Positions 46,631-55,907 of a DNA stretch of 64,000 bases are shown piece after piece; the first letter of the stretch is position 1, and every line of letters starts with the position of its first letter. Source of the DNA: Nocardiopsis sp. CNR-923 (GTDB lineage Bacteria; Actinomycetota; Actinomycetes; Streptosporangiales; Streptosporangiaceae); NCBI RefSeq assembly GCF_001942255.1, contig NZ_MKKC01000109.1, positions 1 through 64,000 of the forward strand. Direction: 5' to 3'. The translations under genes and the position numbers were made by a program. The notes under the pieces are model-generated. The model searched no databases, had not been told where the DNA came from, and saw nothing but the letters and a program-made list of their open reading frames with translations.

Positions 46631-48028
46631 ATGAGCAAGTGGGCTGGCACATCAGCGAAGGCCATGCTCCTGGCAGCCGGCTTCGTCGCCCTGGGGACCG
46701 GCGTGGCGTTCGCCGACGGTGACATCGCCACCTCCGGCAACGGCTCGATCGCCGGCGGCAACCAGTTGGTGGTCGACGGCGACGTGCCCGTGAACGTCTG
46801 CGGCAACTCCATCGGTGCGGTGCTGGGCGTGTCCGGCGCCTCCTGCACCGGTGGCACCGCCGCCGTCATCGAGGGCGACCGCTCCATCGCGACCTCGGGC
46901 AACGGTTCGATCCTCGGCGGCAACCAGGCCGTCGTCGACGGGGACATCCCGGTCAACCTGTCGGGCAACGCCATCGGCGCGCTGGGCGGTATGGCCGGGG
47001 CGCAGGCGACCGACACCACCGCCCTGGTCTCGCAGCGGGGCGGCCGGGGCGGTCGGGACGGCGACTCGATCGCCAGCTCGGGCAACGGTTCGATCCTCGG
47101 CGGCAACCAGCTCGTAGGCGACCTGGACGTGCCGGTGAACGTCTCCGGCAACGCGATCGGAGCCGTGGGCGGTGTCGCGGGCGCGGCGGCCACCGACACC
47201 AACGCGATCGTGCACGACGCCGCGGACCGCCGCGACCGCCGCGACCGCCGCGACCGCGATGACCGCAGTGACCCCGATGACCGCAGTGACCGCGACGACC
47301 GCGACGAGTACGGCTACGACGGCTACCGGTCCCACCAGGCCGCCCCCGCCGAGGTCAGCACGATGGACCTGGTCGGCGAGGCCGCCCGCAACGTCCACGT
47401 GCTGCCCGACACCTCCGGCGTGGACGCGGGCGTGCTCCGCCAGTCCGCGCCCGCCGAGCGCGAGCACATGTCGCAGCCGGACATCGCCAGCTCGGGCAAC
47501 GGCTCGGTCCTCGGCGGCAACCAGGCCGTCGTCGACCTGGCGGTCCCGGTGGACCTCTCCGGCAACGCGATCGGAGCCGTGGGCGGTGTCGCGGGCGCGG
47601 CGGCCACCGACACGCGCGCGATCGTCGAGGACGACAACGACGTGGCCACCTCCGGCAACGGCTCCCTCCTCGGCGGCAACCAGGCCGTCGTCGACGGCGA
47701 CGTCCCTGTGAACGTCACCGGCAACGCGGTCGGCGCCGTGCTCGGCACCGCCGGCGCGAGCTCCACCGACACCGGCTCCGAGGTGCGCCGCATGAGCGCC
47801 CCGGTCGAGCACCAGTCGGGTGTGCTGGACGCCGCTCCCGTGCTGCACGAGCTGCCCGAGGTGCCCCTCTCGCAGATGGTCCCCGTCGGATACGACCTGA
47901 GCGAGACCACCACCCAGACCGTCGAGACGCACGCTCCCGAGCGCGCCGACGAGCTGCCGGAGGCCTCGGCCATGCCGTCCGTGGACCCGGTCGGCCAGCT
48001 TCTCGGGGTGGCGGGCGTGGGCCTGTAG
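46631..48028 (+). CDS. five-domain chaplin
   Basis: A 465-aa secreted protein. Signal peptide residues 1-28 (MSKWAGTSAKAMLLAAGFVA), cleaved after AFA. Five chaplin domains lie at about residues 30-72, 85-128, 145-190, 292-335 and 345-388, each with SGNGS-x2-GGNQ and a central GN. Only the first keeps the two cysteines (VCGN and GASC); the others have Ser, Thr or Ala there. An Arg/Asp-repeat linker separates domains 3 and 4. No LAxTG, no membrane helix. Known chaplins have one or two domains, so this is an unusual architecture. Likely forms amyloid-like surface coating. Confidence 0.88.
   Translation: MSKWAGTSAKAMLLAAGFVALGTGVAFADGDIATSGNGSIAGGNQLVVDGDVPVNVCGNSIGAVLGVSGASCTGGTAAVIEGDRSIATSGNGSILGGNQAVVDGDIPVNLSGNAIGALGGMAGAQATDTTALVSQRGGRGGRDGDSIASSGNGSILGGNQLVGDLDVPVNVSGNAIGAVGGVAGAAATDTNAIVHDAADRRDRRDRRDRDDRSDPDDRSDRDDRDEYGYDGYRSHQAAPAEVSTMDLVGEAARNVHVLPDTSGVDAGVLRQSAPAEREHMSQPDIASSGNGSVLGGNQAVVDLAVPVDLSGNAIGAVGGVAGAAATDTRAIVEDDNDVATSGNGSLLGGNQAVVDGDVPVNVTGNAVGAVLGTAGASSTDTGSEVRRMSAPVEHQSGVLDAAPVLHELPEVPLSQMVPVGYDLSETTTQTVETHAPERADELPEASAMPSVDPVGQLLGVAGVGL
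47224..47310 (+). repeat. short tandem repeat encoding an Arg/Asp linker
   Basis: Repeats of about 9 bp (CGCGACCGC and variants such as CGCGATGAC) encode DRRDRRDRRDRDDRSDPDD-type sequence between chaplin domains 3 and 4. Unit number could vary by slippage between strains. Confidence 0.7.
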
Positions 48029-48079
48029 CGACCCAGCGGGTTCCGACCCGGGGTGCTGGCCCCGACGTCCGGAGGAGGA

Positions 48080-48124
48080 CGGCGTCTCGTTCCGTAATGG
48101 ATCGCGGTGGACTGCGAGACGTCG
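48080..48124. ncRNA. conserved-loop hairpin element, copy 1
   Basis: 10-bp stem (48080-48089 with 48115-48124, one G-T) closing a 25-nt loop (48090-48114) that begins TTCCGTAATGG and ends GGTGGACTG. The same 25-nt loop occurs in copy 2. The stem sequences differ yet stay paired. It may be a structured RNA or a repeated DNA element; strand and function are not known. Confidence 0.5.
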
Positions 48125-48212
48125 GACGCCGTCGGACGACGGCATGCGCCCAGGGGAAGGTTCCGCGACCGGCGCACACGCGCCGCGGACGTCGGGCAAG
48201 GGTGAGTCGCCT

Positions 48213-48259
48213 CCGCACTCCCGTTCCGTAATGGATCGCGGTGGACTGCGGGAGCGTGG
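48213..48259. ncRNA. conserved-loop hairpin element, copy 2
   Basis: 11-bp stem with one mismatch (48213-48223 with 48249-48259) and a 25-nt loop (48224-48248) identical to that of copy 1. Compared with copy 1, three stem pairs change on both sides and remain paired (T-A to C-G, G-C to C-G, G-T to C-G). About 90 bp separate the two elements. Confidence 0.5.
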
Positions 48260-48654
48260 GGGTGACGACCACCAGCTCAGGACGTGAGCCGAGTCCTCCC
48301 GGGAATATCCGGGGGGACTCGTCGCTTTCTCGTGGTCGTGGAACGCTGTGACCTCAACTGTGACCGATGTCACTATGGAAGCAAGTTCCAGGTGCTCCCC
48401 GAAGCTGGTGGGCGATCGTGGGAGACGGTCGCCACGCCCGGGCCGGGACGCGACGGGGCGGCATCGGTTCGGGTAACGCTTATTCTGCGGGTGCCGGTGG
48501 TTGTGAGCCCGGCGCCGGCGCGGGACGGGTCCCGGACCCGAGGGCCCGCTCGCCCATCGACGGGGGAGGGCCTGGCATTCGGTTACTGTCGGTTCCCAGG
48601 AATCCGCAGGACCGCGGTCGGACAGATCACGTAGGGCTAGACGTAGGGGAACAC
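48260..48654. promoter_or_regulatory. topA upstream region
   Basis: About 395 bp between the second hairpin element and topA with no credible gene. At 48360-48373 is GTGAC-CGAT-GTCAC, a perfect 5+4+5 repeat resembling CRP-type sites, with a further TGTGAC 14 bp upstream. The promoter of topA should lie here. Confidence 0.4.
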
Positions 48655-51519
48655 GTGCCACCCACGAAGGGCAGCGCCGGCAAGAACGGCTCCAAGGACA
48701 CCGGACGGCGGGGAGCGGGCACCGCTCTGGTCATCGTAGAGTCGCCCGCCAAGGCGAAGACCATCGCCGGCTATCTGGGCCGCGGCTACGTCGTGGAGTC
48801 CAGCATCGGCCACATCCGTGACCTGCCCACCAAGGCCGCCGAGATCCCCGCCAAGTACAAGGGACAGCCGTGGGCGCGGCTCGGTGTGGACGTCGACGGC
48901 GACTTCGAGCCGCTCTACGTCGTCAACGCCGACAAGAAGTCGCACGTCAAGAAGCTCAAGGAGCTCATGGCGGAGGCCGACGAACTCCTCCTCGCGACAG
49001 ATGAGGACCGCGAGGGCGAGGCGATCGCCTGGCACCTGCGCGAGGAGCTCAAGCCCAAGATCCCCGTCCGCCGCATGGTCTTCAACGAGATCACCAAGGA
49101 CGCCATCCAGCGCGCCGCCAGCAACACGCGCGACCTGAACACGCGCCTGGTCAGCGCCCAGGAGACACGCCGCATCCTGGACCGCCTCTACGGCTACGAG
49201 GTCTCGCCCGTGCTGTGGAAGAAGGTCATGCCCAAACTCTCGGCCGGGCGGGTGCAGTCGGTCGCCACGCGCCTGGTGGTCGAGCGCGAGCGAGAACGGA
49301 TGGCCTTCACCTCCGCCGAGTACTGGGGCATCAAGGCCGTCTTCGACGCCACCGAGGCGGGCGTCTCCGATGGGCCCGCCACCTTCCCCGCGACCCTGCT
49401 CAGCGTGGACGGGACCCGTGTCGCCGTCGGCCGCGACTTCACCTCCCAGGGCGTCCTGCGCTCCGACCGCGGCGTCCGCCACCTGGACGAGGCCGCCGCG
49501 CGCGGGCTCGCCGAGCGGCTGACCGGCGCCGGTTTCGCGGTCAGGTCGGTGGAGCGCAAGCCCTACCGTCGATCCCCGTACGCGCCGTTCCGCACGACCA
49601 CCCTCCAGCAGGAGGCGTCCCGCAAGCTCGGACTGTCCGCGAAGCAGACCATGCAGGTCGCCCAGCGGTTGTACGAGAACGGTCACATCACCTACATGCG
49701 CACCGACAGCACGACGCTGTCGGAGAGCGCCGTGAACGCCGCGCGCTCGCAGGCCCAGCGCCTGTACGGCGCCGACCACGTGCCCGACAAGCCGCGCGTG
49801 TACGCCAGCAAGGTCAAGAACGCGCAGGAGGCGCACGAGGCCATCCGCCCGGCGGGCGACGAGTTCCGCATCCCCTCCCAGACCGGTCTGACCGGCCCCG
49901 AGTTCCGCCTCTACGAGCTGATCTGGAAGCGCACCGTCGCCTCGCAGATGAAGGACGCGGTCGGCGAGTCCGTCACCGTGCGGATCGAGGGCTCCTCCGC
50001 GAGCGGCGAGGTCGCCGAGTTCAGCGCGACCGGCAAGATCATCACCTTCCACGGCTTCCTCAAGGCCTACGTCGAGGGTTCCGACGACCCGGCCGCCGAC
50101 CTGGACGACCGCGAGCGGCGCCTTCCCGCGATGGCCGAGGGAGACCCGCTCAAGGCGCAGACCCTGGAGGCCGAGGGGCACAGCACCCGTCCGCCCGCCC
50201 GTTACACCGAGGCCACGCTGGTCAAGGAGCTGGAGGAGCGGGAGATCGGGCGCCCGTCCACCTACGCCTCGATCATCGGCACCATCCTGGACCGCGGCTA
50301 CGTGTTCAAGAAGGGCACGGCGCTCGTGCCGTCCTTCCTGGCCTTCGCGGTGGTCCAGCTCCTGGAGCGGCACTTCGGAAACCTGGTGGACTACGAGTTC
50401 ACCGCTCGGATGGAGGATGTGCTCGACGACATCGCCCGCGGCGAGACGGAGAGCCTGCCGTGGCTGCGCCGCTTCTACTTCGGCGGCGAGGACCCGCAGG
50501 GCCAGCAGGAGACCGGGCTCAAGGACCTGGTGGGCGACCACCTGTCCGAGATCGACCCCAAGGAGATCTCGTCCGTCCCGGTGCCCGGCACGGACATCGT
50601 CCTGCGGGTGGGGCGCTTCGGCCCGTACCTCGACCGGGACGGGGAACGGGCCAACGTGCCCGAGGATCTGGCCCCGGACGAGCTGACCAAGGAGAAGGCC
50701 GAGGAGCTGCTCGCCCAGCCCAGCGGCGACCGCGAGCTCGGCGCCGACCCCGGGACCGGCCGCGTGATCGTGGCCAAGTCCGGTCGGTTCGGCCCCTATG
50801 TCACCGAGGTCGTCGAGGAGCCCGCCGAGGAGGCCGGGAAGGGCGCGGCGAAGTCGAAGGCGAAGACCAAGGTCAAGCCGCGCACGAGCTCCCTGCTCAA
50901 GTCGATGGACCTGGACACGGTCACGTTGGAGGACGCGCTGCGGCTGCTCTCGCTGCCCCGGGTCGTCGGCGAGCTCGACGGCGAGGAGGTCACCGCGCAG
51001 AACGGCCGGTACGGCCCCTACCTGAAGCGCGGCACCGACAGCCGCTCCCTGGAGACCGAGGAGCAGATGTTCACGGTCACCCTGGAGGAGGCCAAGGCGC
51101 TCTTCGCCCAGCCCAAGCAGCGCGGCCGCCGCGCCGCCGCGCCGCCCCTGCGCGAACTGGGGGAGGACCCGGCCTCCGGTGCGAAGATGGTCGTCAAGGA
51201 CGGGCGGTTCGGCCCCTACGTCACGGACGGAGAGGTGAACGCCTCCCTGCGCAAGGGCGACGAGGTCGAGTCGATCACCGACGAGCGCGCCGCCGAGCTG
51301 CTCGCCGAGCGTCGCGCCAAGGCCCCGGCGAAGAAGCCCGCGGCGAAGAAGCCCGCGGCGAAGAAGGCGACGGCCAGGAAGACGACGTCCGCGTCCGGGG
51401 CCTCGACCACGAAGAGGGCGTCGACCACACGCTCGACCGCGGCCGCGAGGTCCGCCGCGACGAAGAAGACCGGGACGCCGAGGACGACCGCGCGCGAGTC
51501 CGCGGACGGCGAATCCTGA
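48655..51519 (+). CDS. topA: DNA topoisomerase I
   Basis: A 954-aa type IA topoisomerase that relaxes negative supercoils. Toprim domain at residues 20-150 (TALVIVESPAKAKTIAGYLG; ATDEDREGEAIAWHL holds the metal-binding acidic residues). Active-site tyrosine in GHITYMRTDSTTLSESAV, and EIGRPSTYASIIGTILDRGY. The C-terminal part has actinomycete-type RFGPYV repeats instead of zinc fingers and ends in a lysine tail (AKKPAAKKPAAKKATARK). GTG 48655 follows AGGGGA by 6 nt. The upstream frame is open but not conserved. Confidence 0.95.
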   Translation: MPPTKGSAGKNGSKDTGRRGAGTALVIVESPAKAKTIAGYLGRGYVVESSIGHIRDLPTKAAEIPAKYKGQPWARLGVDVDGDFEPLYVVNADKKSHVKKLKELMAEADELLLATDEDREGEAIAWHLREELKPKIPVRRMVFNEITKDAIQRAASNTRDLNTRLVSAQETRRILDRLYGYEVSPVLWKKVMPKLSAGRVQSVATRLVVERERERMAFTSAEYWGIKAVFDATEAGVSDGPATFPATLLSVDGTRVAVGRDFTSQGVLRSDRGVRHLDEAAARGLAERLTGAGFAVRSVERKPYRRSPYAPFRTTTLQQEASRKLGLSAKQTMQVAQRLYENGHITYMRTDSTTLSESAVNAARSQAQRLYGADHVPDKPRVYASKVKNAQEAHEAIRPAGDEFRIPSQTGLTGPEFRLYELIWKRTVASQMKDAVGESVTVRIEGSSASGEVAEFSATGKIITFHGFLKAYVEGSDDPAADLDDRERRLPAMAEGDPLKAQTLEAEGHSTRPPARYTEATLVKELEEREIGRPSTYASIIGTILDRGYVFKKGTALVPSFLAFAVVQLLERHFGNLVDYEFTARMEDVLDDIARGETESLPWLRRFYFGGEDPQGQQETGLKDLVGDHLSEIDPKEISSVPVPGTDIVLRVGRFGPYLDRDGERANVPEDLAPDELTKEKAEELLAQPSGDRELGADPGTGRVIVAKSGRFGPYVTEVVEEPAEEAGKGAAKSKAKTKVKPRTSSLLKSMDLDTVTLEDALRLLSLPRVVGELDGEEVTAQNGRYGPYLKRGTDSRSLETEEQMFTVTLEEAKALFAQPKQRGRRAAAPPLRELGEDPASGAKMVVKDGRFGPYVTDGEVNASLRKGDEVESITDERAAELLAERRAKAPAKKPAAKKPAAKKATARKTTSASGASTTKRASTTRSTAAARSAATKKTGTPRTTARESADGES

Positions 51520-51543
51520 ACCGGTCCGCTCACCTGGGCCCTC

Positions 51544-51600
51544 CCCGGGAAGCGCCCGGGTGAGCCGGTCTTCGGGCCGGGGCGGCGACCCGCTTCGGGT
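51544..51600 (+). terminator. three consecutive hairpins after topA
   Basis: CCCGGG-AAGCG-CCCGGG (51544-51560), then CCGGTC-TTCG-GGCCGG with a stable UUCG-type loop (51565-51580), then ACCCG-CTT-CGGGT (51588-51600). They start 25 bp after the topA stop. No U run; termination is inferred. Confidence 0.5.
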
Positions 51601-51755
51601 GCCCCCTGTCGGGGACGGGGGTTCCGTACTACTCTGTGTGTGACGGAGGGGGACGCGTGAAACGTGTGTGACCTCCGGCTCCACCTCTCGATTCACCACG
51701 CGGCGGGTCGTCGACCCGTCGGTTCCTATCCCCCTCACCGATAATCTTGAGCGCT

Positions 51756-53862
51756 ATGAGCAGATCTGCACCCCTGAGAGCGCCGGCCGAGGCGCGCCAC
51801 GTTCTCGCGATCTCACCCTTCAGAAGGCTGTGGATCTCGCTTTCCCTCTCCAGCCTGGGCGACTGGCTCAGTCTGCTGGCCCTGATGTCCCTCGCGGCGA
51901 TCTTCACCACGGACAGCTCGCAGCTCGTCCAGTACCTCGCCGTCAGCGGCGTCGTGGTGATCAAGCTGGCCCCCTCGATCGTGTTCAGCCCGTTGGCGGG
52001 GGTGGTCGCCGACCGCCTCGACCGACGCTGGACGATGGTCGTCGGCGACGTGCTGCGCGGCCTGCTCTACGTCTCCATCCCGCTCGCCGGGCTCTTCTTC
52101 CCCGGCTTCGCGCTGGAGTGGCTGCTCATCGCCAACCTCCTGGCGGAGATCGTGGCCCTGTTCTGGACCCCGGCCAAGGACGCCACCGTCCCCAACCTGG
52201 TGCCCAGAAAGTTCCTGGAGCAGGCCAACCAACTCAGCCTGCTCACCACCTACGGAACCGCGCCCGTGGCGGCGCTGCTGTTCGCGGCGCTCGCCTCGGT
52301 CAGCAACCTGCTCGGCGCACTGCTGCCCTCGATGGCCAGCCCGGAGGCGGACATCGCGCTCTACCTCAACGGCGTGACCTTCTTCGTCGCCGCGATCGTG
52401 GTCGTCGGCCTGCCGATCCCCAAGCACAAGGCGGCGCGCGACGGCGAGGGCGACACCTCCGACAGCGGCATCCTGCGCGCGGTGTGGAAGGGCTGGCGGT
52501 ACGTCGGCGGGACGCCGCTCGTGCGCGGACTGGTCCTGGGCATGCTCGGCGCCTTCGCCGCCGGGGCGCCGTCATCGGCGTCGGCCGCATCCACGTCGAG
52601 TCGCTGGGCGCGGGCAACGCCGGTTTCGGCATGGTCTTCGCCGCCGTGTTCACCGGGATGGCGCTGGGCATGCTCGCCGGACCGCGTGTGCTCAAGGGCT
52701 TCAGCCGACGCCGCCTCTTCGGACTCAGCATCGTCGCCGCGGGCGTGGCCCTGGTGCTCGCCGGCGCCGTCGCGGACATGGTGCTCACCGCCGTGCTCAC
52801 CGCGGTCCTCGGCATGGGCGCGGGCTTCGCGTGGGTGATCGGCCTGACCATGCTCGGCCACGAGGTCGAGGACGAGTACCGGGGGCGGACGTTCGCCTTC
52901 CTGCACGGGGCGGCGCGCATCGTCCTGGTCGGTTCCACCGCGCTGGCGCCGTTGGCCGCCGGTCTGATCGGCGACTACTCCCTCCAGGCCGGACCGCTCA
53001 CCTACGACCTGCGCGGCAGCGGCGTGGTGCTCATGGTCTCCGGTCTGTTCGCGGTGGTCGTGGCGCTCGTCTGCTACCGCCAGATGAACCGGAACGCGCC
53101 CGACGCCGGTCCCGGCCTGGTCCCCGAGCTCGTCGCCGCCCTGCGCGGCGTCGACTCGGGTGATGACGAGGACGAGGGACGTTCCGAGCACGGCGGCGCG
53201 TTCATCGTCGTCGAGGGCGGCGAGGGCGCGGGCAAGTCCACACAGGTCCGCGAGCTGACCGTGTGGCTGCGCGACCAGGGCTTCGAGGTCGTGGGGACGC
53301 GCCAGCCGGGGGCGACCAAGCTCGGCATGCGCCTGCGCGGACTGCTCCTGGACAAGGAGAACTCCCACATCACGCACCGCGCCGAGGTGCTGCTCTACGC
53401 GGCCGACAAGGCCGACCACGTGGAACGGGAGATCCTGCCCGCCCTGGAGCGCGGCGCGATCGTCATCAGCGACCGCTACGTCGACTCACTGCTCGCCTAC
53501 CAGGCGCCGGTCGCGACCTGTCGGCCGAGGAGATCCGCGACATCAGCGACTGGGCGACCCAGGGCCTGGTCCCCGACCTGACCGTGCTGCTCGACGTCGC
53601 TCCCGAGGACGGACTGGCGCGCCTTGGCCGACCCACCGACCGCATCGAGTCGGAATCGGCCGAGTTCCACGAGCGGGTCCGGCGGAGCTTCCTGAGCTTG
53701 GCCAAGGCCGACCCGGACCGCTACCTCGTGCTGGACGCCAGACAGCCGCAGGAGCAGATCGGTCGGGAGATCCGCCGCCGCGTCCGAGCGCTGCTGCCCG
53801 ACCCGGTGCCGAGCGGGTCGGAGGCGGTGACCGGCATGATCCCGGTGATCAAGGACGAGTAG
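51756..53862 (+). CDS. tmk: MFS transporter fused to dTMP kinase, two frameshifts
   Basis: After repair, 702 aa. An N-terminal MFS-type part of about 440 residues (FRRLWISLSLSSLGDWLSLL, FSPLAGVVADRLDRRWTMVV) precedes a C-terminal thymidylate kinase with P-loop VEGGEGAGKSTQ, the DRYVDSLLAYQGAGRDLS region and RPTDRIESESAEFHERVRRS. dTMP kinase makes dTDP and is normally essential. Breaks near 52563 (inside MFS) and 53513 (inside the kinase) each lack one base. ATG 51756 has no Shine-Dalgarno site, but GATAAT lies 10 nt upstream, suggesting a leaderless mRNA. Next but one gene is holB, as is usual for tmk. Confidence 0.88.
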
Positions 53863-53869
53863 TCCGGGC

Positions 53870-54504
53870 TCAGCGCAGGACCCGGTACGTCAGATGCGTG
53901 ACGCCGGGGGCCTCCACCGCGCGCACCTGCTCCAGACGGACGTCGTCCACGCCGTCGAACAGTCTCTCGCCCGCTCTCAGGAGCACCGGGACCAGGTGCA
54001 GGTCGAGCTGGTCGAGAAGACCGGCGTTCAGACAGTCCCGCACGGTGGCGGCGCCCCCGGCGACGAGCACATCGCGGTCGCCCGCGATCCGCCGGGCCTG
54101 CTCCACGGCCGCCGCGGCGCCCTCAGTCACGAAGTGGAAGGTGGTGCCGCCCGCCATCGGCAGGGGCTCCCTCCGATGGTGGGTCACCACGAACACCGGC
54201 GCGTGGAACGGCGGGTCCTCGCCCCACCACCCCGTCCAGGGGGCCTCCTCGTTCCACGGTCCGGGACCACCGCCGAACATGCCGCGGCCCATGACCACCG
54301 CGCCGACGTTTCCCTGGACCTGCTCGACCACGGCGCTGGAGGCGTTGACCTCGCCGCCCGCCATGCCGTGCCGGGTCCGCCACGCCCGCAGCCCGAACAC
54401 CCAGGTGTGCAGGCGGTCACCGCCCACACCCAGCGGATGCTCGACGCTCTGGCGCGGTCCGGCGGCGAAGCGTCCAGGGAGACGGACAGATGGGTGCGGA
54501 TCAT
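53870..54504 (-). CDS. RibD C-terminal/dihydrofolate-reductase-like protein, one frameshift
   Basis: After repair, 211 aa of the DHFR/RibD_C fold: MIRTHLSVSLDGFAAGP at the start (break near 54468, one base missing), GAVVMGRGMFGGGPGPW, FVVTHHRREPLPMAGGTTFH and RDVLVAGGAATVRDCLNAGL. These proteins bind NADPH and reduce unknown substrates; true DHFR activity is not implied. Inserted on the opposite strand between tmk and holB. ATG 54504 is the first start giving the conserved IRTHLSVSLDG. Confidence 0.82.
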
Positions 54505-54639
54505 GCCCACGGAAGCTCCTCCAGCGTCGGTTGGCGCAACAGTAGGAGACGTCGCCGACGGTACACACGAAGCCGCGCCGACCGTCTGCGAGGGCTCCTA
54601 TTCTGGGACCGGACATCGGCGTCGGCCCAGGGGGAGAAT

Positions 54640-55812
54640 GTGACGGTCTTCGACGACCTCGTCGGCCAGAGCGCCGCGGTGGGCCAGCTGCGACGCGCGG
54701 TCGCCGCGGCCGGGGACCTGGTCGCGGGCGGTCCCGGCGGGGGAATGACGCACGCCTGGCTGTTCACCGGCCCCCCCGGTTCGGGACGCTCGGAGGCGGC
54801 CCGCGCGTTCGCGGCGGCCCTCCAGTGCCGGGACGGCGGCTGCGGCCACTGCGACTCCTGCCACCAGGTCCGCGCCGGAACACACCCCGACGTGCTGTAC
54901 GTGCGTCCGAGCGGGCTCAGCTACGGCGTCGCCGACACCCGTGACCTGGTCCTGCGGGCCGGGAGCAAGCCCTCGGGCGGGCGGTTCCGTGTCGTGTTGT
55001 TCGAGGACGCCGACCGCGCCACCGAGGCCGCCTCCAACGCCCTGCTCAAGGCCGTCGAGGAGCCGTCGCCCCGGACGGTGTGGCTGTTGTGCACGCCCAC
55101 CCCCGACGACCTGCTCGTCACCATCCGCTCCCGCTGTCGCCTGGTCACCCTGGCCACTCCGGGCACGCGGGAGGTGGTCGACGCGCTCGTCCGGCGCGAC
55201 GGCGTCGACCCCGCGACCGCCGAGGCCGCGGCGCGGGCCGCCGGGGGACGGATCGACCGGGCGCGGCAGTTGGCCACCGACCCCGAGGCGCGCAGGCGTC
55301 GCGAGGAGGTGCTGTCCATCCCCGCCCGGCTCGACGGCCTCGGCGCGTGCGTGACCGCGGCCGCTCGCCTCTACGAGATCGCGGAGGAGGAGTCCAAGTC
55401 CCTGACCACCGCGCTCGACGAACGGGAGAGGGGTGAACTGAGGGCGGCGTTCGGCGAGGGCTCCACCGGCAAGGGGGTGGCCAAGGCGGTCCGGGGCGCG
55501 GCGGGCGCGCTCAAGGACCTGGAGGAGCGGCAGAAGCGTCGCGCCACCCGCGTCAAACGCGACTCCTACGACCGCGCGCTGCTGGACCTGGCGGCGTTCT
55601 ACCGGGACGTGCTCACGCTCCAGTTGGGCGCCGGGGTGGAGCGGTCCACGGACGACCGCACCGGCGACCTGGAGCGGCTGGCGCGGTCCGGTGGCCCGGA
55701 GGCCACGCTCCGGCGGATCGACGCGATCATGGGCTGCCGCGAGCGGATCGCCGCCAACGTGCACCCGCAGATCGCGATGGAGGCCATGACGTCGGCCCTG
55801 CTCGCCGGGTAG
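54640..55812 (+). CDS. holB: DNA polymerase III delta-prime subunit
   Basis: A 390-aa clamp-loader subunit. It has MTVFDDLVGQSAAVGQLRRA, the P-loop-like GPPGSGRSEAARAFAAALQC, and a zinc-binding module with four cysteines (CRDGGCGHCDSCHQV). EDADRATEAASNALLKAVEE follows as Walker B region, then RSRCRLVTLATPG (sensor). The Arg in place of Lys in the P-loop is normal for non-ATPase delta-prime. GTG 54640 follows GGGGGAG. Located near tmk as in many bacteria, with the DHFR-like gene between. Confidence 0.92.
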   Translation: MTVFDDLVGQSAAVGQLRRAVAAAGDLVAGGPGGGMTHAWLFTGPPGSGRSEAARAFAAALQCRDGGCGHCDSCHQVRAGTHPDVLYVRPSGLSYGVADTRDLVLRAGSKPSGGRFRVVLFEDADRATEAASNALLKAVEEPSPRTVWLLCTPTPDDLLVTIRSRCRLVTLATPGTREVVDALVRRDGVDPATAEAAARAAGGRIDRARQLATDPEARRRREEVLSIPARLDGLGACVTAAARLYEIAEEESKSLTTALDERERGELRAAFGEGSTGKGVAKAVRGAAGALKDLEERQKRRATRVKRDSYDRALLDLAAFYRDVLTLQLGAGVERSTDDRTGDLERLARSGGPEATLRRIDAIMGCRERIAANVHPQIAMEAMTSALLAG

Positions 55813-55907
55813 CGGGCGGCGGGCCCCGGATCCCCTCGGGTCCGGCACAATGGTGCGGCGTTGAGCGCGCCGACCACGGTCGGCTGAGACGGAGAGGCGG
55901 ACATCGG

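Noticed and set aside
47224-47310. Tandem 9-bp repeat as a possible CRISPR or iteron array
   Set aside because: It is in frame inside the chaplin gene and encodes an Arg/Asp linker; no spacers.
48637-51738. 1033-aa open frame on the minus strand opposite topA
   Set aside because: Exact antisense of topA with Arg/Gly/Leu/Asp-rich shadow composition; topA motifs on the plus strand are unmistakable.
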